Source: Bacillota bacterium (GTDB taxonomy: Bacteria > Bacillota > Proteinivoracia > UBA4975 > VEMY01). From it: a stretch of 51,282 nt of DNA. A program made the translations under genes and the position numbers. Position 1 is the stretch's first letter, and each line of letters begins with the position of its first letter. The DNA is taken from NCBI GenBank assembly GCA_009711825.1, contig VEMY01000033.1:1-51282 (forward strand), written 5' to 3'. The notes beneath the pieces are model-generated. The model did no database searches and was not told where the DNA came from. It saw nothing but the letters and a program-made list of their open reading frames with translations. Shown here one piece after another: positions 35,937 to 43,753 of the stretch.

Positions 35937-36803
35937 TTAGAATCTTTCGGGGAAATCCTGCTTGGTGATTTCTACATCAACATCCTTGAGGCCGATTAAG
36001 AACTCGGCAAACAATTTGCTCATGCGCTCATAGATTTTTTCGCCCTTTTCACGGCTGGCCAACTGGGGATTCCCCATAACACCGCTCTCACTGTACTCAT
36101 CCTGGTTGAAGGCCATGCGAATCGGGTATTTTTTATACTCAAAGCCAAACCCGGAACCGGAATCCTTGACACTGCCCTCGGGCAGATATTTTGGTGTTGT
36201 CGGCATTGTGCGCTTAAAGCGGTCAGTACGAACCAGCTCCGGACAAATCAGAAGCCCAGCGGAAGTCTCGATTTCACCGGCGTGCCAACCTGGCAACTCG
36301 TCGGGAGCGTCCAGAAGGTCTTCACACAGCTCAGCAAATACCTCGGTGTCGGCAGCGTAATTGATGGCCAAAGCACCGGTCTCGTAGCGAAGGGCCCGCA
36401 CTACCCGGTCCAATGTGGGAGCATTGGAAGTATGACCGGTGGCAAAGACAACCTTCTTGAAGCCGTGGAAAATCAAGCTGCGGCCGATATCATACATCAC
36501 GTTAAAGAAAGTCTCATCCCGCAGGGTGATTGTGCCGGGAGCATCTTTACGCATGTGGAAGGGAGCGTATCCAACCGGAATCAGGGGAGCAACAGGAACC
36601 TGGGCAATCTTTGCCGCTTCAATCGCTACATGATAGCCGGCGTAACAATCAATTCCAGTGGGCAGATGGGGACCATGCTGTTCGGTGCTGCCAACGGGGA
36701 CAATAACCACATCGGTCTTTTTTAACCATTCCTGGACTTCCACCCAGGTCATATCAAAAATTCTCAACTCTTGCGCCTTTTTGTCTTTGTCTGTTGTGTT
36801 CAT
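35937..36803 (-). CDS. Creatininase-family amidohydrolase
   Basis: This 288-residue metal-dependent hydrolase has the creatininase metal residues Glu41 and His43 (GSTEQHGPHLP), Asp52 (GIDC), His124 (ATGHTSNAP) and Glu177 (HAGEIETS). The NGHGGN of typical members reads TGHTSN here, so the pocket differs. The family opens cyclic amides (creatinine) or removes formyl groups (ArfB). Next to a ring-hydroxylating molybdenum enzyme, a cyclic amide or lactam is a reasonable substrate; this is inference. The start overlaps the stop of the preceding gene (TAATG) with GGAGG 7 nt upstream. Confidence 0.85.
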   Translation of the reverse strand: MNTTDKDKKAQELRIFDMTWVEVQEWLKKTDVVIVPVGSTEQHGPHLPTGIDCYAGYHVAIEAAKIAQVPVAPLIPVGYAPFHMRKDAPGTITLRDETFFNVMYDIGRSLIFHGFKKVVFATGHTSNAPTLDRVVRALRYETGALAINYAADTEVFAELCEDLLDAPDELPGWHAGEIETSAGLLICPELVRTDRFKRTMPTTPKYLPEGSVKDSGSGFGFEYKKYPIRMAFNQDEYSESGVMGNPQLASREKGEKIYERMSKLFAEFLIGLKDVDVEITKQDFPERF

Positions 36804-37819
36804 TACATTTCCTCCTGTTTTTTAGATTGTTCGGCTAGTGCCTTTAGTATTTTATCGGGAGTGGCCGGCAAGTCGTAAATCCGGACTCCGATTGCATCGT
36901 AAATCGCGTTGATAATTGCTGGGGCCGTGGGCAACTGGGTAGGCTCAGAAATCCCCTTGGCGCCAAACGGGCCTTTTTCTTCGGGTTCTTCGATAAAGTC
37001 GACGATAATTTCTCCCGGAGCATCCATTGCGGTAGGGATTGCATAATCCACGAAGGAGTTATTCAACACCCCTCCCTGCACCTTATCCTCGAGAATTTCT
37101 TCCATCAAAGCATAGCCCTGGCCCATGACCACACCGCCTTCCACCTGCCCCTCGACCATAATCGGGTTTAACACCCGGCCGCAATCGTGAACAGCGACGA
37201 TTTTCAGCACATCCACCTCACCGGTTTCGGTATCTACCTCAACTTCCGCAATCTGGGTGGCATAAATATGGGTTTCAAACGGTTTTCCCTGGCCTGTTTC
37301 GGGGTCGAGACCGGTCAGAGCCGGGGTATAGGATTCGGCGACAATTATTGGCTTACCCAACTTCCGTTCACTGTGCCAGGCAGCCTCCTCCACAGTCATC
37401 GCCACCGTGGGATAGCCATCAAAAATAACCTTTCCCGCTTCCAGCTTCAGGTTTTCAGCGTTGGCAAGGCCGAGCTTGATTGCCGCTGACTCAAGGAGCA
37501 TCTGCTTAGCGACCTCCGCCGCTTTCTTTACGGCATTGCCTGCCACATATGTCACCCGACTAGCACCGGTTCCGTGATCGTAAGGCGTGGTCTCAGTATC
37601 GGCGGTTACCATGCGAATTGACTTAAAGGAAATCTGGAGCACCTCGGCTATAATCTGGCTCAGGGCTGTGGTTGCCCCCTGCCCTTTATCCACCATCCCT
37701 ACAAAGGCGGTCACACTCCCATCGTGATTGACCTTGAGAAAAGCTGAAGCAGGGTTGGGTTTGCCGGTGGAACCAATTGGATAAAACATTGTGCCAATGC
37801 CTTTACCTCTCTTCTTCAC
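36803..37819 (-). CDS. Molybdenum hydroxylase, C-terminal half of large subunit (NdhM-like)
   Basis: This 338-residue protein corresponds to the second half of the xanthine dehydrogenase-type molybdopterin subunit: MVDKGQGATTALSQI, GASRVTYVAGNA, HDCGRVLNPIMVEGQVEGGVVMG and the catalytic-glutamate loop AKGISEPTQLPTAPAI. The subunit is encoded as two genes, as in Eubacterium barkeri nicotinate dehydrogenase (L and M subunits). The start is GTG 37819, with GGGAGGGG 6 nt upstream, overlapping the L-like gene by 17 nt. A clean start and ribosome-binding site argue for a true split, not a frameshift. Confidence 0.88.
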   Translation of the reverse strand: MKKRGKGIGTMFYPIGSTGKPNPASAFLKVNHDGSVTAFVGMVDKGQGATTALSQIIAEVLQISFKSIRMVTADTETTPYDHGTGASRVTYVAGNAVKKAAEVAKQMLLESAAIKLGLANAENLKLEAGKVIFDGYPTVAMTVEEAAWHSERKLGKPIIVAESYTPALTGLDPETGQGKPFETHIYATQIAEVEVDTETGEVDVLKIVAVHDCGRVLNPIMVEGQVEGGVVMGQGYALMEEILEDKVQGGVLNNSFVDYAIPTAMDAPGEIIVDFIEEPEEKGPFGAKGISEPTQLPTAPAIINAIYDAIGVRIYDLPATPDKILKALAEQSKKQEEM

Positions 37820-39080
37820 ACGCGTCCCCTCCCTTTCCGCAGTAGTCAGCCAATTCAGCTGCCCGCCGCAGAGACTGGATTAGCGGCTTGCTCTGCAGCA
37901 TCTGACCGGTGGGCATAGTACCGATATCGCCATATAAAGTCCGGAGACGATATTCAAGGGGGTCAAGGCCCAGCTTTTCCGCAATCGAATCGGTATGGGA
38001 TTCGTAGGCAAAGCAGACTTGGGGCACACCAAAGCCCCGCATAGCACCGCCAACTGCGGCGTTGGTATAAACCAAAAAGGCATCAGTCTTGACATTGGCG
38101 ATCTTGTACGGACCGGCCGCATGCACAGCCGCCTTGGTCAGGGTTTGGTTACCCAAGCCTACGTAGGCGCCGTTATCACTAATCAGGCGTATTTCTCGGG
38201 CCAGCAAAGTGCCGTCCTTCTTGACCCCTGTCTTGTATTTCATCAAATACGGATGCCTGAGGGTTGATACCTCGAACTCCTCTTCCCGGGTAAAAACCAT
38301 ACGCACCGGGCGCTTAGTCTTCATCGCCAAAAGTGCTACCCAGGGCTCAAGAGTTACCTCGTTTTTCCCGCCGAACCCGCCACCAACAGCCGGCGTTTTC
38401 ATTTGATACTTATTCATCGGCAGCTTCAAAATTCGGGTGAGCTGGGTGGAGAAGGAGAAGGGACGGGATGTGGAAGTCCAAATAACAAGTTTGCCGTCGT
38501 TCTCCACCTCCGCCAAGGCGACATGGGGCTCGATATGACAGTGCTCATTCTTGGGGGTATAAAAATTCTCTTCTATAATCAGATCCGATTGGGCGAAACC
38601 TGCCTCCACATCTCCGGACCTGATTTTGATATGGGCAGCGATATTGCTATCCCCGTGAACCAGTGGCGCATCTTCGGCCATAGCAGCTACCGGATCCAAC
38701 ACCGGCTTCAGGGGCTTATATTCAACTTTTATTAGTTTCAGTGCTTTCTTGGCAATCTCCAAGGTATCAGCTGCGACAACGGCCAGGGCATCGCCCTTAA
38801 CTCGCACTTTGTCGTCTGCCAAAACAGGCTGATCTTTGTGCGAGAGCCCGTAACGATTGACCGGCACATCCTTATGGGTAATTATCCCCCGAACGCCGGC
38901 TAGCTTTTCTGCCTGGGTTGTGTCAATGCTGAGGATTTCAGCATGGGAGTGCTCGCTGTACAGGGCCTTGGCGTGGAGCATTCCCGGACGATACAAGTCC
39001 TCGCCATAGATTATCTTGCCCGTAACCTGCTGCTCTGCGTCATGCCTGGGAATCCTTTTGCCGATTATGTGGTAGCTCAT
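37803..39080 (-). CDS. Molybdenum hydroxylase, N-terminal half of large subunit (NdhL-like)
   Basis: This 425-residue protein begins YHIIGKRIPRHDAEQQVTGK and carries IEPHVALAEVE, the molybdopterin-contact loop TPAVGGGFGGK and the RGFGVPQ motif. It ends after DYCGKGGDACEEER, where one-piece enzymes would continue. Length and break point resemble the L subunit of E. barkeri nicotinate dehydrogenase. With the M-like, Fe-S and FAD subunits it should hydroxylate an aromatic N-heterocycle or aldehyde at an electron-poor carbon, using water. ATG 39080 follows GGGGAGG and overlaps the Fe-S gene by 4 nt. Confidence 0.88.
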   Translation of the reverse strand: MSYHIIGKRIPRHDAEQQVTGKIIYGEDLYRPGMLHAKALYSEHSHAEILSIDTTQAEKLAGVRGIITHKDVPVNRYGLSHKDQPVLADDKVRVKGDALAVVAADTLEIAKKALKLIKVEYKPLKPVLDPVAAMAEDAPLVHGDSNIAAHIKIRSGDVEAGFAQSDLIIEENFYTPKNEHCHIEPHVALAEVENDGKLVIWTSTSRPFSFSTQLTRILKLPMNKYQMKTPAVGGGFGGKNEVTLEPWVALLAMKTKRPVRMVFTREEEFEVSTLRHPYLMKYKTGVKKDGTLLAREIRLISDNGAYVGLGNQTLTKAAVHAAGPYKIANVKTDAFLVYTNAAVGGAMRGFGVPQVCFAYESHTDSIAEKLGLDPLEYRLRTLYGDIGTMPTGQMLQSKPLIQSLRRAAELADYCGKGGDACEEER

Positions 39081-39553
39081 TCAGACACCTCCCCGCGCAT
39101 TTCCCGGGCCGCCGCCTTGATGGCCCGAATCATCTTGACATACCCCGAACACCGACACAGGTGGCCGGAGATCGCCAGACGAATTTCTTGCTCGCTGGGG
39201 TCGGGGTTCTTGGCCAGGAGCGCTTTTGCAGTCAACAGAATGCCGGCGCCGCAAAATCCACACTGGAGGGCGCCTTCGCGCACAAATGCCTTCTGCAGTG
39301 GATGCAGATCATCAGCACTTCCCAACCCTTCCACAGTCATAATCTCTTTGCCGTCCGCCCGGGCAGCAGGATAAATGCAGGAGTTTACCGGCACCCCGTC
39401 CACCAGGACAGTACAGGCGCCACATTCACCGTTTTCACAGCCACGTTTGGTGCCTGTCAATTGCAGACGCTCCCGGATCATATCCAGCAACAATTCCCTA
39501 CCGGTTACTTCCACATCCATGGGTTCACCATTGATTGTGAACTTAATTAGCAT
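39077..39553 (-). CDS. Molybdenum hydroxylase 2x[2Fe-2S] subunit
   Basis: This 158-residue electron-transfer subunit has an N-terminal plant-type ferredoxin domain with CENGECGACTV and a later Cys (NSCIYP), and a C-terminal four-helix domain with CGFCGAG and GHLCRCSGY. It carries electrons from the molybdenum site to FAD. It overlaps the FAD subunit gene by 11 nt and the L-like gene by 4 nt. Confidence 0.93.
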   Translation of the reverse strand: MLIKFTINGEPMDVEVTGRELLLDMIRERLQLTGTKRGCENGECGACTVLVDGVPVNSCIYPAARADGKEIMTVEGLGSADDLHPLQKAFVREGALQCGFCGAGILLTAKALLAKNPDPSEQEIRLAISGHLCRCSGYVKMIRAIKAAAREMRGEVSE

Positions 39554-40433
39554 CCTGCTTCACCCCGCTTTCTCCTGCACGCTTGATGCTCAGCGTAACA
39601 GCGCGTTTTAGAAGCACCCGGGCAAGGTTTTGCCGATATTCCTTGGTTGCCGGAAGGCTGGTCCGCGGTTTAATCTCTGTTTCCATTATTGTTACCGCCT
39701 CGGCCTCTGTTTCAGAGTTCCATTGTTTTCCCTGTAGAAACGCTTCTGTCTTGGTCAACCGCAGGGGAACCGGCGCGGCGGTGCCCATGGCAAGTCGACA
39801 ACTGCTAATCGCACCAAACTGGGAATCCAGGCTGAGGGCAACTCCGATATTCATAATGCATAACCGCATCGCTTTCCGTTTACCAAACTTTATAAACGCA
39901 GAACCAAATTCCTCTGGCGGCAGAGCAAAACGAATTTCGGTCAAAAGCTCATCCGGACGCAGATCTATTTTCCGTGGGGCCAAAAAGAACTCGTCAGCAG
40001 GAACAATTCTTTCGCCCTCGGACCCGGAAAGAATAAACTCTGCTCCCAGCACCAGCAGGGGGATGGCCACATCGGCGGAAGGAAGCCCTGTACAAACGTT
40101 GCCACCGATGGTCCCCATATTTCGGGTCTGCAAGCCCCCGACCTCCTGGGCAGACTCACTAAGAACCTGGAATTGCTCTTTGAGTACCGGATGCTCAACA
40201 ATCGAGGTTAGGTCAGTCATTGCACCAATCGACACACCCTGATCGGTTACAAGGATCTTATCAAGACCAAGCCGGGAAATATCCAACAGCGTTTGCGGCG
40301 TCTCCTTGCCGTCCCGGACACGCACCATTAAGTCGGTGCCGCCGGCCAAAACTGCAGTAGTGTCCGGGTTACGGGCCAATACTGTCAGCGCTTCTTCCAG
40401 GGTTTTTGGACTTACATAACTGATTTCAGCCAC
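39543..40433 (-). CDS. Molybdenum hydroxylase FAD-binding subunit
   Basis: This 296-residue FAD subunit of the xanthine dehydrogenase/CoxM family has VLAGGTDLMVRVRDG, the FAD pyrophosphate-binding TIGGNVCTGLPSADVAIPLLVL and the LLTEIRFALP stretch. It passes electrons to NAD(P) or another acceptor. The start is GTG 40433 with GAGGTG 6 nt before it. It follows the tautomerase stop immediately. Confidence 0.92.
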   Translation of the reverse strand: MAEISYVSPKTLEEALTVLARNPDTTAVLAGGTDLMVRVRDGKETPQTLLDISRLGLDKILVTDQGVSIGAMTDLTSIVEHPVLKEQFQVLSESAQEVGGLQTRNMGTIGGNVCTGLPSADVAIPLLVLGAEFILSGSEGERIVPADEFFLAPRKIDLRPDELLTEIRFALPPEEFGSAFIKFGKRKAMRLCIMNIGVALSLDSQFGAISSCRLAMGTAAPVPLRLTKTEAFLQGKQWNSETEAEAVTIMETEIKPRTSLPATKEYRQNLARVLLKRAVTLSIKRAGESGVKQDAN

Positions 40434-40628
40434 TTATTTCACCTCTTCATCAACCCGGAGGGTGCCACCCCAGGCGAGATTGGTTTTGGGGATGTCTGTA
40501 AACTCCACTTTCACCCGCTCCGGCTTGGTCTGGGCAATCTCCGCCATCGAGGCAGTGATTGCCGCAGCCAGTTTCCGCTTCTGTTCCAGTGTCCTTCCTT
40601 CAACCCATTCAACTTTAATTGTCGGCAC
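40434..40628 (-). CDS. 4-oxalocrotonate tautomerase-like protein
   Basis: This 64-codon protein, after Met removal, starts with Pro1, the general base of the tautomerase superfamily. GTG 40628 (8 nt after AGGGGG) is preferred over GTG 40637, which would bury the proline. Arg11 is present (EGRT), but the residue at position 39 is Lys instead of Arg and position 50 is Leu instead of Phe compared with classical 4-OT. It therefore likely tautomerises a different enol, perhaps the hydroxylated ring product of the adjacent molybdenum enzyme. The family is clear; the substrate is not known. Confidence 0.82.
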   Translation of the reverse strand: MPTIKVEWVEGRTLEQKRKLAAAITASMAEIAQTKPERVKVEFTDIPKTNLAWGGTLRVDEEVK

Positions 40629-40647
40629 TACAAACACCCCCTTTTAT

Positions 40648-42513
40648 TTAAGCCTCTTGGATTTTAGCTTTTTTTTGAGTGTAGAAGGTTAGAGCGTAAG
40701 CAACGGCCAGCAGTCCGGCGCCAATCATGTCATTGATTGGGAAGAGCAGCAACAGCGAACCAGCAATCAACAGACCCCGTACCAGCCAGTTAGTGGTGCG
40801 CAACTGCAGACCCCGGGCCAACGAGTATACGGCAACCAGAGCAAGAATTGCAGTGTAAATGATTGTCGTAGTTTCACCCTGGGCAAGCAGCGCAGGCCGA
40901 TAGACAAAGAGAAATGGAACCATGAAGCCAACGATTGCCAGTTTCACTGCTTTCCAACCCGTTTCCATCGGTGGCGCGTCGGCGATACCCGCTGCAGTGA
41001 AGGACGATATCGCTATTGGTGGCGTTATCGTGGATATACAAGCATAGTAGAGAACAAACAAATGGGCTTCGAGAATCGGGATGCCAATCTGGGTAAGGGC
41101 GGGAGCAACAACAGCCGCGGCAACAACATAGGCAGGAATCGTTGACATACCCATCCCCAAAAGCAAGCTGAGGATCATTGCGAAGAACAGAACAAAGAAC
41201 AGCTCGCCGCCGGAAATCATAATTAAGAACCGGCCCAATTTGACGCCGACACCGGTCAGTGTGACAACACCGATGACGATACCGGCGGTCGCTGTAAGGG
41301 GCGCCAGTTTCATTGTTCCCACTGCACCGGCATAAAGACCATCGAGTATTTTTTTGATAATGACCTTGGGATTTCTAACCTTAACGGCGCCTAGAAGGAC
41401 AACTGTAAAGATTGTGTAGACTGCCGCCATTGTTACCGAAGACTTTTGCACAAAGAGGAGATAGAGCAGAACCGCAATCGCCGACAGGAAGACAAATCCG
41501 TGCTTCAGCGAACCTTTTACTGACGGCAACTGATCCTTGGGCAGACCAACTAAATTGAGGTTTACCGCCTCGAAATCAACCATAAAGAAGATGGATATAA
41601 AGTAGAGCAGCGCCGGCAGTGCGGCCGCCACAATCAGGCTGCCGTAGTTGATACCAGTAAGCTCAATCATAACGAAGATTACTGTGCCCATAACTGGGGG
41701 CAGGAACTGTCCACCGGCTGAAGATACAGACTCCACCGCGCCAGCAAAGCTGGGCTTATAGCCGATATCTTTCATCATTGGAATTGTAAAGGAACCAGTC
41801 GTGGCAACGTTACCAGCAGCGTGGCCGGAGATTGTGCCAAACAGGGCGCTGGCCAAAACTGCGACTTTGCCCGGACCACCCCGTGTATGACCGCTGACCG
41901 CCATTGAGAACTTATTGAAAAATTCGGCAGCGCCAAAGGCCTTAAAGAAAGCGCCTAGAGTAATAAACAGAATCGCAAACGACGCTGAAGCCCTTAGGGT
42001 GGAGCCATAGACACCTTCAGTGCTGAAGATAAAACTTACGGTGCGGCCAAGGCTATAACCACGGTGTCCCAGCAATCCGGGAATATATTCACCCACAAAC
42101 GGATAGGCCAGGGCAATCAGTGCCACCAAAGTAAAGGCCCAACCGGCCGTCCGACGGGATGCTTCGAGAATCAGGAAGATCAAGAGAATACCAAATACAA
42201 TATCCAATTGGGTCGGCATCGAGCCCGCCCGGTAAATCAGACCCTGAAGCTCAACATGCAGATATACCAACACCGCCACACTGGCCAAAGCCAGGACTAT
42301 GTCAAGGATGGCAGGACGGGTTTGCTGCAGCGTCTTTTCGTTTTTTGTTGCCGGCACCAGGGAAAAGACCATGACCAAGGCCAAGGTCAAGTGGGTGGCT
42401 CTGAATAACCAGGGATCTGTAGTAAATGCTGTTACCGAGAGGATGGTATAAAGAACCATCAGTACTCCGACGCAATAGATTATCGCCTTGGAGAGGCCTT
42501 GTAATTTTCGCAT
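40648..42513 (-). CDS. TRAP transporter fused permease (4TM/12TM)
   Basis: This 621-residue membrane protein unites the small (DctQ-like) and large (DctM-like) TRAP permease parts. The large-part hallmarks GTISGHAAGNVATTGSFTIP, SAGGQFLPPVMG and LLLGMGMSTIPAYV are visible, with about 16 hydrophobic segments. Fused permeases of this type pair with TAXI-family receptors, as here. It uses an ion gradient, not ATP. ATG 42513 has a weak GAGGG site. It is encoded 80 nt after the receptor gene. Confidence 0.92.
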   Translation of the reverse strand: MRKLQGLSKAIIYCVGVLMVLYTILSVTAFTTDPWLFRATHLTLALVMVFSLVPATKNEKTLQQTRPAILDIVLALASVAVLVYLHVELQGLIYRAGSMPTQLDIVFGILLIFLILEASRRTAGWAFTLVALIALAYPFVGEYIPGLLGHRGYSLGRTVSFIFSTEGVYGSTLRASASFAILFITLGAFFKAFGAAEFFNKFSMAVSGHTRGGPGKVAVLASALFGTISGHAAGNVATTGSFTIPMMKDIGYKPSFAGAVESVSSAGGQFLPPVMGTVIFVMIELTGINYGSLIVAAALPALLYFISIFFMVDFEAVNLNLVGLPKDQLPSVKGSLKHGFVFLSAIAVLLYLLFVQKSSVTMAAVYTIFTVVLLGAVKVRNPKVIIKKILDGLYAGAVGTMKLAPLTATAGIVIGVVTLTGVGVKLGRFLIMISGGELFFVLFFAMILSLLLGMGMSTIPAYVVAAAVVAPALTQIGIPILEAHLFVLYYACISTITPPIAISSFTAAGIADAPPMETGWKAVKLAIVGFMVPFLFVYRPALLAQGETTTIIYTAILALVAVYSLARGLQLRTTNWLVRGLLIAGSLLLLFPINDMIGAGLLAVAYALTFYTQKKAKIQEA

Positions 42514-42545
42514 TTGTCGACAACCCTCACATTCTATGTGTTATT

Positions 42546-42580
42546 AGAGGGAGGAGGAGAGAAGCAGGGCCTCTCCCCTC
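42546..42580 (-). promoter_or_regulatory. stem-loop between TRAP receptor and permease genes
   Basis: On the minus strand GAGGGGAGAG pairs imperfectly with CTCTCCTCC around CCCTGCTT. Like the livK-livH hairpin, it lies between a binding-protein gene and its permease and may stabilise the receptor mRNA. The pairing is imperfect. Confidence 0.4.
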
Positions 42581-42593
42581 ACTACCAAGTTAA

Positions 42594-43592
42594 TTAATCG
42601 ATGGGCAATACTTCAGCGGGGAGTTCAAGTCCTAATTCTTCGTAGTACCTGTACGCGCCCGGATGCAGGGGAATCATGCCTAAACCAATATCCTCGGGAT
42701 CGATTGTAGCAAATCCTTCGTATCCACTTGCCAATTGGTTTTTATTTTCATAAGTTGTCTTAACCATATCGTAGACGAAGTCTTCAGGCAGATCGCTGCT
42801 CGCAATCAGAATGCTGATTTCGCCTGCAGTAACAAAAGGTTCTTCGATGCCCTCGTAGATACCACCGTCCATAGTAACTTTGAACATATCAGTGTGTTCA
42901 AGGATAAATTCGTCGGTAAAATCACCAACACCGAAAACGTTCAAATCGTGTGACGCATTAAGTTCGATAATTGAGGGGTGGATACTACCCATAACTGCAG
43001 ATGCATCCAGACCGCCGTCCCGCATCAAGTCGTTTGCTTCGCCAGGGCTGAGGTTGCTGATTCGATCAGGCGTTATGCCAGCCGCTTCTAAAACTCTCCG
43101 TGCCCAGGTATCTGTTCCGGAACCAGCGCGACTGAGGTTAATATGTTTACCTTCGAGATCTTCAATCGAACTAATGCCGGAGCTTTCAAGGGCAAAAAAC
43201 TGCAAAACAAAGGAATCAAAGGTGAGAACAAGGCGAAGATCCTCCATCTTGGTGCCTTCTGCAAAACCAGTGCCCTCCAGGCCTTCCCGGGCCAAGTTAG
43301 GAGTAGTTGCTGAAATCTCCAACTCCCCGGTGTGAACCAGCTGAACATTTGCTACTGAACCGGCGGTGCCTTCCGGGGTAACATCCACATCAAGCTCATC
43401 ACTGATTAAACTGCTCCAAATAGTAAGCTTATTGTAAGATGAGGAACCAACACTACTTGCGCCTAGCGAAAGCCGGGCCAGTCCGCCGTACTTAGCGTCC
43501 GGGTCGAGTTCTTCAGAACACCCTGCGACAGCTACCATTGCAACAACCAGCATAAGAGATAGGACAACTAAAGAATACCGCTTTTTCGACAT
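42594..43592 (-). CDS. TAXI-family TRAP transporter solute receptor lipoprotein
   Basis: This 332-residue extracytoplasmic receptor has a signal ending in the lipobox VAVAGC (Cys25), then a TAXI-type domain: SLGASSVGSSSYNK, PEGTAGSVANVQLVHTGELE, LEGKHINLSRAGSGTDTWARRVLEAAGI and PGEANDLMRDGGLDA. It captures the substrate for the fused permease. The frame is open to 43661, but that region contains the sigma-54 promoter; ATG 43592 has GGGAGG 12 nt upstream and begins the signal. It is the first gene of the catabolic operon. Confidence 0.9.
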   Translation of the reverse strand: MSKKRYSLVVLSLMLVVAMVAVAGCSEELDPDAKYGGLARLSLGASSVGSSSYNKLTIWSSLISDELDVDVTPEGTAGSVANVQLVHTGELEISATTPNLAREGLEGTGFAEGTKMEDLRLVLTFDSFVLQFFALESSGISSIEDLEGKHINLSRAGSGTDTWARRVLEAAGITPDRISNLSPGEANDLMRDGGLDASAVMGSIHPSIIELNASHDLNVFGVGDFTDEFILEHTDMFKVTMDGGIYEGIEEPFVTAGEISILIASSDLPEDFVYDMVKTTYENKNQLASGYEGFATIDPEDIGLGMIPLHPGAYRYYEELGLELPAEVLPID

Positions 43593-43635
43593 AAGATTAA
43601 AATACCTCCCTGTAATGGTTTTCACATTATTTAAT

Positions 43636-43651
43636 TGCAAAGAGTATGCCA
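43636..43651 (-). promoter_or_regulatory. sigma-54 (-24/-12) promoter of the catabolic operon
   Basis: On the minus strand TGGCATACTCTTTGCA: GG and GC separated by exactly 10 nt, fitting TGGCACGNNNNTTGCW closely. Transcription would start near 43625, about 33 nt before the TAXI receptor ATG. The sigma-54 activator gene lies just upstream. Confidence 0.85.
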
Positions 43652-43682
43652 CACCCCGCAACCCGTAACTTCAGGGACAAGC

Positions 43683-43696
43683 TGCTCTTAAGCAAC
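43683..43696. promoter_or_regulatory. possible activator-binding half-sites
   Basis: TGCT-CTTA-AGCA (arms TGCT/AGCA) lies about 40 bp upstream of the -24 element, between it and the regulator terminator. It is a weak candidate for the activator's binding site. Confidence 0.25.
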
Positions 43697-43745
43697 AAAA
43701 AACTGGGGCAGCTTACCCCAGTTACAAGGGAAAGCTGCCCCAGTT
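43695..43745 (-). terminator. intrinsic terminator of the sigma-54 regulator gene
   Basis: AACTGGGGCAGCTT (43701-43714) and AAGCTGCCCCAGTT (43732-43745) form a perfect 14-bp stem; on the minus strand it runs into TTTTTTG. A shorter alternative AACTGGGG/CCCCAGTT hairpin uses the loop. It separates regulator transcription from the sigma-54 promoter. Confidence 0.9.
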
Positions 43746-43753
43746 CACCCCAT

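Noticed and set aside
37803-37819. Frameshift splitting a single molybdenum-subunit gene
   Set aside because: A strong GGGAGGGG site and GTG start precede the second gene, and the same split is known in E. barkeri nicotinate dehydrogenase.
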